Shown in pieces: positions 23,960 to 31,195 of a stretch of DNA of 40,773 bases (within the stretch, counting starts at the first letter, position 1; each line of letters starts with the position of its first letter). A program made the position numbers and the translations under genes. Source of the stretch: Lachnospiraceae bacterium (GTDB taxonomy: Bacteria > Bacillota > Clostridia > Lachnospirales > Lachnospiraceae); NCBI GenBank assembly GCA_900751785.1, contig CAADSM010000128.1, forward strand, positions 1 to 40,773. The letters run 5' to 3'. The notes under the pieces are model-generated. The model did no database searches and was not told the DNA's origin. It saw nothing but the letters and a program-made list of their open reading frames with translations.

Positions 23960-24462
23960 TGGAAGGATTGAAAAAATTCCGCAGTATCATCGACAAGTTT
24001 TTAGAGATCGTCTGTGCGTTCCTGTTCGGCGCCATGGTCGTGATCTGCACCTATCAGGTTGTAACGAGATACTTTTTCAACAGTCCGAGCACGGTTTCGG
24101 AGGAGCTTCTTACATACAGCTTTACATGGATGGCGCTGTTTGCTTCAGCACTTGTTTTTGGAAAACGAGACCATATGAGGATGGGATTTATCGCGGACAA
24201 GCTGACAGGCACAAAACGCATGATCCTGGAACTGGTGATCGAGCTCCTGGTCTTTGCGTTCACATTCGTTGTGCTCGTATATGGAGGAATCAGCATCACA
24301 AAACTCGCGTTCGCACAGGTGACGGCATCCCTGGGTATTCCTATGGGAGCAGTCTATCTGGTTATTCCGATCTGCGGTGTGATCATCCTGATATACAATG
24401 TACTTAATATGATTGATATCGTCCGTGCAAAAGGCGTGATGCCGGATCCGTCGGATGAGTAG
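23959..24462 (+). CDS. dctQ: TRAP transporter small membrane subunit (DctQ family)
   Basis: A 167-residue protein with four predicted TM helices (about 15-37, 50-70, 87-109, 128-150), the standard DctQ layout. The conserved SEELLTYSFTWMALFASALVFGKRDHMRM block lies after the second helix. It forms the small subunit that pairs with DctM; the system is driven by a Na+ gradient. Its ATG overlaps the dctP stop (TAATG), and GGAGGGG lies a few bases upstream. Confidence 0.93.
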   Translation: MEGLKKFRSIIDKFLEIVCAFLFGAMVVICTYQVVTRYFFNSPSTVSEELLTYSFTWMALFASALVFGKRDHMRMGFIADKLTGTKRMILELVIELLVFAFTFVVLVYGGISITKLAFAQVTASLGIPMGAVYLVIPICGVIILIYNVLNMIDIVRAKGVMPDPSDE

Positions 24463-24477
24463 GAGGGAGGAAAAGAT

Positions 24478-25785
24478 ATGGATATTGCAATTTTAAGTGG
24501 ACTGATCATTCTGGTACTGCTGGTCATCATGCTGGTTTCCGGCGTTCCGATCGCAGTGGCTCTGGGCGTGTCGTCGATCTGCGCCATCCTTCCGGTCATG
24601 TCACTGGACATTGCCGTTGTCACCGGCGCACAGAGGATATTCTCCGGAATCTCAACGTTTTCGCTGCTTGCGATCCCGTTCTTCATACTGGCGGGGAATA
24701 TTATGAACAAGGGCGGTATCGCCATCCGCCTCATCAACCTCGCGAAGATCCTCTGCGGACGTGCGCCGGGCGCTCTGGCTCACACGAACGTAGTGGCAAA
24801 CATGCTCTTTGGCGCGATCTCGGGATCCGGTACAGCGGCAGCATCTGCTATGGGATCCATTATCGGGCCGGTGGAGGAAGAGGAAGGCTATGACAGAAAT
24901 TTTTCCGCGGCAGCAAACATCGCGACAGCTCCGACAGGACTTTTGATCCCGCCCAGCAACGTTATGATCACATTTTCCCTTGTCAGCGGAGGGACTTCCG
25001 TTGCGGCGCTGTTCATGGCAGGATATATCCCGGGAATCCTCTGGGGGCTCGCCTGCATGATCGTGATCTACTTCCTGGCAAAGAAGAGAGGATATGTGAA
25101 TAAAGTAAAACTTTCCATAAAAGAGAAAATGACGATCGTATTCCAGGCGCTGCCCTGCCTGCTCCTGATCATCATCGTCATTGGAGGTATCATCAAAGGC
25201 GTGTTCACTGCAACGGAAGGGTCTGCGATCGCGGTGGTATACAGCCTGGTGCTGTCTCTGTTCTTCTATAAATCCATCACATGGAAAGAGATCCCGAAGA
25301 TCTTAAAAGAGAGTGCGGAGATGACAGGTATCATCATCTTCCTGATCGGTGTGTCCAATATCATGTCCTGGATCATGGCGTTTACAGGGATCCCGACAGC
25401 AATCTCAACGGCGCTTCTGGGACTGACAGATAACAAATATATCATCCTGTTCATCATCAACATCCTGCTCCTGTTTGTGGGAACATTTATGGATATGACG
25501 CCGGCATGCCTGATCTTTACCCCGATCTTCCTTCCGGTGTGTACGGCACTGGGAATGCACACGATCCATTTCGGTATCATGCTGATCTTCAACCTCTGTA
25601 TCGGAACGATCACACCTCCGGTGGGAACGACCCTGTTTGTAGGAGTGAAGGTCGGAAAAGTCAAGATCGAGACGGTGTTTAAACAGCTCTTGTGGTATTT
25701 TGCAGCGATTATCATCGTGCTGATGCTTGTGACCTATATCCCGCAGCTTTCGCTTTGGCTGCCCGGTTTGATGGGATACGTCTGA
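24478..25785 (+). CDS. dctM: TRAP transporter large permease subunit (DctM family)
   Basis: A 435-residue membrane protein with about 12 helices. DctM hallmarks include the start SGVPIAVALGVSS, FSLLAIPFFILAGNIMNKGGI, LFGAISGSGTAAASAMGSI, TAPTGLLIPPSNVMI and, near the end, TPPVGTTLFVG. It is the Na+-coupled translocation subunit that takes the uronate from DctP. GAGGAGGAAA stands before the ATG, 15 bp after dctQ. It is followed after 55 bp by the second uxaC. Confidence 0.95.
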   Translation: MDIAILSGLIILVLLVIMLVSGVPIAVALGVSSICAILPVMSLDIAVVTGAQRIFSGISTFSLLAIPFFILAGNIMNKGGIAIRLINLAKILCGRAPGALAHTNVVANMLFGAISGSGTAAASAMGSIIGPVEEEEGYDRNFSAAANIATAPTGLLIPPSNVMITFSLVSGGTSVAALFMAGYIPGILWGLACMIVIYFLAKKRGYVNKVKLSIKEKMTIVFQALPCLLLIIIVIGGIIKGVFTATEGSAIAVVYSLVLSLFFYKSITWKEIPKILKESAEMTGIIIFLIGVSNIMSWIMAFTGIPTAISTALLGLTDNKYIILFIINILLLFVGTFMDMTPACLIFTPIFLPVCTALGMHTIHFGIMLIFNLCIGTITPPVGTTLFVGVKVGKVKIETVFKQLLWYFAAIIIVLMLVTYIPQLSLWLPGLMGYV

Positions 25786-25840
25786 TAGAGCGGATGAATT
25801 AAGATGGGATTTAAGAAAATGTGAAGGGAGAGGATTGAGA

Positions 25841-27259
25841 ATGAAAGAATTTATGGACAAGGATTTCCTGCTGAGTACGGAGACGGCAAAGGAACTGTTC
25901 CACGGATATGCGGAGGAGACGCCGATCCTGGACTACCACTGCCACATCAACCCGGAGGAGATCGCAAAGGACAGAAAGTTTGACAACATCACCCAGGTAT
26001 GGCTGGGCGGCGACCACTATAAATGGAGACTGATGCGCTCCAACGGCGTGGAGGAGAGGTATATCACAGGTGACGCCTCGGACCGGGAGAAATTCCAGAA
26101 ATGGGCGGAGACATTGGAGCGGGGGATCGGAAACCCGCTGTATCACTGGAGCCACCTGGAGCTGCGCAGATATTTCGGTTATAACGGAGTGCTCAATGGT
26201 GAGACCGCAGAGGAGGTCTGGAACCTGTGCAACGCGAAGCTGGCGGAGGATTCCATGAGTGTGAGGAACATCATCCGGCAGTCCGGCGTTACGCTGATCT
26301 GTACCACGGACGATCCGGTGGATTCCCTTGAGTGGCACAAGGTGCTCAAAGAGGATGAGACGTTTGAGGTCCAGGTCCTTCCGGCATGGCGCCCGGATAA
26401 GGCAAACGGCATCGAGAAACCGGGATTTGCGGATTATCTGAAAGAGCTCGGGGCGGCAGCAGGGATGGAGGTCCGGACATTTGCGGATATAAAGGAAGCG
26501 CTGAAGAAGCGGATGGCATTTTTTGATGAGATGGGATGCCGCGCTTCGGATCACGCTCTCGAGTATGTGATGTACGCTCCTGCTTCCGAGGAAGAGATCG
26601 AAGCGATCGTGGCGAAAAAGCTTGCCGGAGGCGAGGTTACAAAAGAAGAAGAATTGAAGTACAAGACTGCATTCATGCTGTTCGTGGGAAGAGAGTACAG
26701 CAGGCTGGGATGGGTCATGCAGCTCCACTACGGATGTAAGAGGGATAATAATACTCCGATGTTTGACCGCCTGGGACCGGATACTGGATATGACTGCATC
26801 AACAACTATGCGCCGTCAGGACAGATGGCAGATTTTCTGAACGCGCTGAACGTGACGGGCGAACTTCCAAAGACGATCATTTACAGCCTGAATCCGAACG
26901 ACGATGAAGCGATCGGAACGATCCTCGGATGCTTCCAGGACTGCGACGCTGCGGCGAAGATCCAGCAGGGGTCCGCATGGTGGTTCAATGACCACAAAAC
27001 AGGAATGACAAAACAGATGACGTCTCTTGCGAATCTGGGATGCCTGAGTAATTTTGTGGGAATGCTGACAGATTCCAGGAGTTTCCTTTCCTATACAAGG
27101 CATGAATATTTCCGGAGGATCCTGTGCGAACTTTTTGGAAACTGGGTGGAGAACGGAGAATACCCGAAAGACATGAAAGTACTTGGTGGAATCGTGAAAG
27201 ATATTTCCTACAATAATGCAGTAAGATATTTCGGATTTGACCTGGAGCCGGTGAAATGA
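25841..27259 (+). CDS. uxaC: Uronate isomerase (second, complete copy)
   Basis: A 472-residue complete UxaC: the metal-binding pair His35/His37 in ILDYHCHINPEE, LGGDHYKWRLMR, YHWSHLELRRYFG, CTTDDPVDSLEWH, RASDHALEYV, MQLHYG and the C-terminal LTDSRSFLSYTRHEYFRRILCELFG. GAAGGGAGAGG at 25823-25833 favours the ATG at 25841 over a TTG 6 bp upstream. Last gene of the TRAP operon under the LacI-type operator, and functionally joined with uxaA/uxaB for galacturonate use. It differs clearly from the copy at the left edge, so it is an old paralogue and not a recent duplication. Confidence 0.97.
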   Translation: MKEFMDKDFLLSTETAKELFHGYAEETPILDYHCHINPEEIAKDRKFDNITQVWLGGDHYKWRLMRSNGVEERYITGDASDREKFQKWAETLERGIGNPLYHWSHLELRRYFGYNGVLNGETAEEVWNLCNAKLAEDSMSVRNIIRQSGVTLICTTDDPVDSLEWHKVLKEDETFEVQVLPAWRPDKANGIEKPGFADYLKELGAAAGMEVRTFADIKEALKKRMAFFDEMGCRASDHALEYVMYAPASEEEIEAIVAKKLAGGEVTKEEELKYKTAFMLFVGREYSRLGWVMQLHYGCKRDNNTPMFDRLGPDTGYDCINNYAPSGQMADFLNALNVTGELPKTIIYSLNPNDDEAIGTILGCFQDCDAAAKIQQGSAWWFNDHKTGMTKQMTSLANLGCLSNFVGMLTDSRSFLSYTRHEYFRRILCELFGNWVENGEYPKDMKVLGGIVKDISYNNAVRYFGFDLEPVK

Positions 27260-27300
27260 TAACAGGATGTTTATAGAAAGACTTATTTAAAAGAATTTGA

Positions 27301-27353
27301 AGGGAGCGCCGCGAAATCATCAATAATGGATGATGGAGCGGCACTCCCTTTTT
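27301..27353. terminator. Intrinsic terminator after uxaC
   Basis: AGGGAGCGCCGC (27301-27312) pairs with GCGGCACTCCCT (27338-27349) with one mismatch, an inner ATCATC/GATGAT stem follows, and the tail is T5. It ends the TRAP-uxaC operon and may serve the convergent nitroreductase from the other side. Confidence 0.88.
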
Positions 27354-27371
27354 ATCAGGCTGAGGGGAGTG

Positions 27372-28037
27372 TTAAGCCCACTCGAAGTTCTCTTTTCCTG
27401 CTCCCAGCTCAAAATGATATTTGGCGATCCCAAGGTCGATCTTTGTATAGAAACCGAAGCCCGCTTTTGCAGAGACTTTCTTTCCGTTCAGCGTGAAAAG
27501 AAATTTCTGCTGATTCATTGCCGTCGGGGCGAGCAGCGCGGCCTCTGCGCCGGACTTGAACCAGCCCGGGAGGGCAGTGTCTGCCTTTGCGATCTCTTCC
27601 ACCATCTTCGATTTATGGGGAACGCCCTGCGTCTTTCCGTATCCGAGAGAGATGACGATGCAGAGCTTCTCTCCGCTGCCGACAGTAAACGCGGTCTTGA
27701 TCTTGCTGTAGGTCATGGCTGCCCAGCAGGTGTTGAGTCCCAGCTGCTGCGCCTTCAGGACAAGGCGCTCTCCGTAGTGTCCGCATTTCTCTTCCAGATC
27801 CGGTCCCTTTTTCCCGATCATGGCGATATAGTCTGTGACGCCGCTGAATTTTCCGTAGTGCGCCATAAAGCCGGCGAATGCTTTGGGTTCATTCGTCACG
27901 AGCTGGATGTGCAGGCCGCTTTCCTTGTTGCAGGCTTTGATCTCGTCCTGCAGGGCAGAGACGGCGCTGCGCTCAAGCGGTCTGTCTTCGTACTGGCGTA
28001 CACTGTGGCGTTCCTTCATTGCCTCTGTTAAATTCAT
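27372..28037 (-). CDS. Nitroreductase family protein
   Basis: A 221-residue FMN-dependent oxidoreductase of the nitroreductase fold. The N-terminal MKERHSVRQYEDRPL carries the FMN phosphate-binding Arg-His-Ser; LVLKAQQLGLNTCWAAMTYSK is the conserved dimer helix; the C-terminal LLAPTAMNQQKFLF block contacts flavin, as in the short Firmicutes members. GGAGG precedes the ATG. It follows an ArsR regulator after 37 bp on the same strand, so it is the likely controlled gene. Substrate unknown. Confidence 0.92.
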   Translation of the reverse strand: MNLTEAMKERHSVRQYEDRPLERSAVSALQDEIKACNKESGLHIQLVTNEPKAFAGFMAHYGKFSGVTDYIAMIGKKGPDLEEKCGHYGERLVLKAQQLGLNTCWAAMTYSKIKTAFTVGSGEKLCIVISLGYGKTQGVPHKSKMVEEIAKADTALPGWFKSGAEAALLAPTAMNQQKFLFTLNGKKVSAKAGFGFYTKIDLGIAKYHFELGAGKENFEWA

Positions 28038-28074
28038 GGTTGTTTCCTCCGTGTGATTTTATTTGTTTCGGCTT

Positions 28075-28434
28075 TTACTCTGCTCCTCTGCGGTCCGGAA
28101 GATGATCCAGGATCTCTTTTGCGTGGGTGAGCATCCGGAGCAGCTGCCCCATAGAGTCGTTGTCCGCATCAAAATAGTAATAGTTTTTTGTCCCCTCCCG
28201 GCGCATTTTCAAAAGTCCGGCGTCCTTGAGGATCTGAAGGTGATGGGACACAGCGGGGCGGGAGAGATGCGTTTTTTCTGTGATGGCGCCTACGCGGACC
28301 CCGCCGCATTGCCCCATCCTCATCATCTCCAGGATCAGGTGCTGGCGGTTCTCATCGCCGAGCGCCAGCAGGATCTTGCGGCAGCTCTCAAATTCTTCTG
28401 CAAGCCGGCTGATTTCCTTCTGGTGGTCTGTCAT
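28075..28434 (-). CDS. ArsR-family transcriptional regulator
   Basis: A 119-residue winged-helix regulator: recognition region ITEKTHLSRPAVSHHLQILKDAGLLKMRREG (residues about 51-81) and the following YYYFDAD wing. The metal-binding CxC motif of ArsR/SmtB (ELCVCDL) is absent: the equivalent region reads GQCGGVRVG, so it may sense something other than arsenite or zinc. GGAGG lies upstream. It probably represses itself and the nitroreductase through the dyad at 28450-28469. Confidence 0.92.
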   Translation of the reverse strand: MTDHQKEISRLAEEFESCRKILLALGDENRQHLILEMMRMGQCGGVRVGAITEKTHLSRPAVSHHLQILKDAGLLKMRREGTKNYYYFDADNDSMGQLLRMLTHAKEILDHLPDRRGAE

Positions 28435-28449
28435 AGATTCACCTCCATT

Positions 28450-28474
28450 TGGTTCATTGGGTTAAACCATTATA
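28450..28474 (-). promoter_or_regulatory. arsR promoter and operator
   Basis: TGGTT-N10-AACCA (28450-28469) is an inverted repeat abutting the minus-strand -10 TATAAT (28474-28469). No convincing -35 was found, which fits a regulated promoter. The rest of the gap up to 28705 (AT-rich) shows nothing definite. Confidence 0.55.
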
Positions 28475-28705
28475 CCATGCTTTCGGGATTTTGCTGCATT
28501 GGTAAAGAAAATCGAGACGATTGCGGCCAAAAGGCGGAATGTGGTATACTTTTCCGCTGCCAAAAGTGTTTTCAGTTCATAAAATTGCAATAGAATTTAA
28601 CAATTTAGCAACAAAAGACAAACACGATAGAAACACGGAGCTGTTATATTACGATCGAAAATAAAGAAAGAGTCTGACAGTTTTATATAAACGGAGGAAG
28701 CGAAG

Positions 28706-29377
28706 ATGATACACATTCTTGTTGTAGAAGACGATGAACGGCTGAACCGGATCGTCTGCACCTATTTAAATGACAGCGGCTTTCAGGCAAAGGGGTGCCT
28801 GAATGCGCAGAACGCATATGATGAGATGTACAATCAGCTCTACGATCTGATCATTTCAGATATCATGATGCCGGGGATCGACAGGTTCGAGTTTGCCAGG
28901 ACTGTGCGGAAGGTGAACCAGAGGATCCCGATCCTCTTTATGTCCGCGAAGGACGATCTTCCCTCCAAGCAGAAGGGATTTCAGCTCGGGATCGACGATT
29001 ATATGGTAAAGCCGGTGGATCTGGATGAGCTGGTGCTCCGCGTGCGCGCGCTCCTTCGGCGGGCGAATATTGAGATGGAGAGGAAGATCACTGTCGGAAA
29101 TCTGGTGCTGGATGCGGACGGCCTGAGCGCCGAGGTGGACGGAGAGGAGATCAGCCTGACGACGAGAGAGTTCAATATCATATATAAGCTTCTGTCCTAT
29201 CCGAAGAAGACATTTTCCAGGGCACAGCTTATGGATGAGTTCTGGGATGTGGATACTGATACCAGCCTTCGCGCGGTGGATGTGTATATGACGAAGCTGA
29301 GAAACAAACTGTCCGGATGCGATGGATTCAAGATCGTTACTGTGCGCGGGCTCGGATATAAGGCGGTGCTGCAATGA
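28706..29377 (+). CDS. OmpR/PhoB-family response regulator
   Basis: A 223-residue two-component regulator. Receiver: Asp9-Asp10, phospho-acceptor Asp52 in IISDIMMPG, Ser80 in FMSAKDD and Lys102 in MVKPVD. The C-terminal winged helix has LTTREFNIIYKLLSYP, SLRAVDVYMTKLRNKL and VRGLGYK. GGAGGAAG precedes the ATG. Its stop overlaps the kinase start as ATGA. It opens a unit with the kinase, a small membrane protein and a GH3 enzyme, which suggests a role in sensing or handling a glycan at the surface. Confidence 0.95.
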   Translation: MIHILVVEDDERLNRIVCTYLNDSGFQAKGCLNAQNAYDEMYNQLYDLIISDIMMPGIDRFEFARTVRKVNQRIPILFMSAKDDLPSKQKGFQLGIDDYMVKPVDLDELVLRVRALLRRANIEMERKITVGNLVLDADGLSAEVDGEEISLTTREFNIIYKLLSYPKKTFSRAQLMDEFWDVDTDTSLRAVDVYMTKLRNKLSGCDGFKIVTVRGLGYKAVLQ

Positions 29378-30522
29378 GCGGGCGTGACAGAGGCAGGCGG
29401 GAGAGCAGTGGACTTGAAAGGGCAGGGCAGGACGGGAACGGGCAGCGCATGATCAAGGACAGCCTTTTCCCCCTGTCGCTTTTTGCTATTTTTCTGGGAG
29501 TCCTGCTCTTGATGTCAGGGGTGCATGTGGGCGTAGTCGTTATGATGAACAGCCTGGGGTGGAGTGAGATCGTGCAGTCTATCGTCCCGATCATATACTG
29601 GGGAGCCGTAGCGGTGCTACTGACTCTCTTTACGAGGAAAAAGATAAGGAGTACCTATGAAGAGCCGCTGCACAGGCTGGCTGAGGCTACGGAACAGGTG
29701 GCGAACGGAGATTTTTCCGTATACGTACCTACAGTCCATACGGCAGATAAGCTGGACTATCTTGACATCATGATCCAGGACTTCAACAAGATGGTGGAGG
29801 AGCTGGGCAGTGTGGAGACACTGAAGACAGATTTTGTGTCCAATGTCTCGCATGAGATGAAGACTCCGATCGCAGTCATAAAGAACTATGCGGAGCTCCT
29901 GCAGACGGGGAAAGGCACAGAGGAGGAGAGGCTCGAGTATGCCCGGAATATCGAAGATGCGGCAGGGCGCCTGTCGGATCTGATCAGCAACATCCTGAGG
30001 CTGAACAAGCTGGAGAACCAGCGGATCGATCCTGAGATCGAGAGCTATGACCTGTGCGGACAGCTGGAAGAGTGCATCCTGCATTTTGAAGAGCTTTGGG
30101 ATGAGAAGGACCTGGAGCTGGAAGTGGATATGGATGAGAGGGCAGCCGTGCTGGCAGACAGGAGCCTCATGGAGGTCGTGTGGAACAATCTGCTCTCCAA
30201 CGCGATCAAGTTCACAGAGCCCGGCGGGAGTGTATCCATACGCCAGACCGTAGAGGAGGATTCAGCGGCCGTGTCAGTGGCAGATACCGGGTGCGGGATG
30301 AGCAGAGAGAATGTCAGGCATATTTTTGATAAATTCTACCAGGAAGACAGCTCCCACTCAAAGGAGGGGAACGGGCTCGGCCTGGCACTTGTGAAACGGA
30401 TCCTTGTCCTGATGGACGGAGAAATCTCGGTCGTCAGCGAAAAAGGAAAGGGAAGCACATTCACGGTAAGGCTTCCATTATCGTCAGAATCAGATCGGAG
30501 GGAAATAGAAGATGGAGAGTAA
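29374..30522 (+). CDS. Sensor histidine kinase
   Basis: A 382-residue membrane kinase. The N-terminal 25 residues are charged (cytoplasmic), then TM helices at about 33-57 and 68-87 with only a short external loop, suggesting it senses within the membrane or through a partner. HAMP at about 90-145, HisKA with His160 in VSNVSHEMKTPIAVIKNYAE, ATPase domain with WNNLLSNAIKFTEPGG (N box), VADTGCGM (G1) and KEGNGLGLALVKRI (G2). The gene overlaps the regulator by 4 bp and the next gene by 11 bp. Confidence 0.95.
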   Translation: MSGRDRGRRESSGLERAGQDGNGQRMIKDSLFPLSLFAIFLGVLLLMSGVHVGVVVMMNSLGWSEIVQSIVPIIYWGAVAVLLTLFTRKKIRSTYEEPLHRLAEATEQVANGDFSVYVPTVHTADKLDYLDIMIQDFNKMVEELGSVETLKTDFVSNVSHEMKTPIAVIKNYAELLQTGKGTEEERLEYARNIEDAAGRLSDLISNILRLNKLENQRIDPEIESYDLCGQLEECILHFEELWDEKDLELEVDMDERAAVLADRSLMEVVWNNLLSNAIKFTEPGGSVSIRQTVEEDSAAVSVADTGCGMSRENVRHIFDKFYQEDSSHSKEGNGLGLALVKRILVLMDGEISVVSEKGKGSTFTVRLPLSSESDRREIEDGE

Positions 30523-31075
30523 AAGAAGGCCGGGAGGTTTCATCGGCTATGAGTATAAAGAGGTCGTGACAGATCCGGGACAGGCGTCTTTCCTTATAGA
30601 CGGCTATGAGAATTTCGGATGGGAGCCCGATGAGAATGCGATGCAGGGCGTGCTGGAGAAATATCCGGAGACGCCGGGAGCACCAAAGCGCAGAAAAGCG
30701 GTGCTGCGGTTTAAGCGGGACCGGAAGATCATCAACAAAATGGAGCTTACAAGGCTGCAGAGAAATTTTGAGGCGTGCGTAGCGCAGATCAGGCAGCTTG
30801 AGAAGGAGAAGACATCACGTCCGACGGTGGCGGCGCTGACAACAGGGATCATCGGAACAGCGTTCATGGCGGGCGCCACATTTGCCGTGACGGCGGAACC
30901 GCCTATGATCGCACTGTGCATCGCACTGGCGGTCCCGGGATTTTTAGGGTGGATCCTTCCTTATTTCATTTACAGGGCAGGTGTCAGGCGGCAGACAGAG
31001 AAGCTGACACCTCTGATCGAAGAAAAATATGATGAGATCTATGAGATCTGCGAGAAGGGAAATAAGCTGCTTTAA
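30512..31075 (+). CDS. Membrane protein of unknown function, coupled to two-component system
   Basis: A 187-residue protein I do not recognise by name. The N-terminal about 100 residues are hydrophilic and include the signature EYKEVVTDPGQASFLIDGYENFGWEPDE and a basic RKAVLRFKRDRKIINKMELTRLQRNFEA stretch; two TM helices follow (about 106-128 and 131-152), and the tail (KLTPLIEEKYDEIYEICEKGNKLL) is helical. It starts inside the kinase gene (11-bp overlap), so it is translated with it. Because the kinase has almost no external domain, this protein could be its accessory sensor or modulator. That idea is inference. Confidence 0.8.
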   Translation: MESKRRPGGFIGYEYKEVVTDPGQASFLIDGYENFGWEPDENAMQGVLEKYPETPGAPKRRKAVLRFKRDRKIINKMELTRLQRNFEACVAQIRQLEKEKTSRPTVAALTTGIIGTAFMAGATFAVTAEPPMIALCIALAVPGFLGWILPYFIYRAGVRRQTEKLTPLIEEKYDEIYEICEKGNKLL

Positions 31076-31195
31076 CTGACAGAATGACGGATTTTACCAG
31101 TACTGATACCAAAAATACCAGACAGAATCCATCTCCGTGCTTTTGTGTTATCTTCTGTTACAGAAAAAATAACCAAAAGAAATGGAGGAAAAGGT

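Noticed and set aside
31124..31175. Imperfect inverted repeat upstream of GH3 (GTTAT...ATAAC)
   Set aside because: Several mismatches and no tail; it does not qualify as a terminator or operator.
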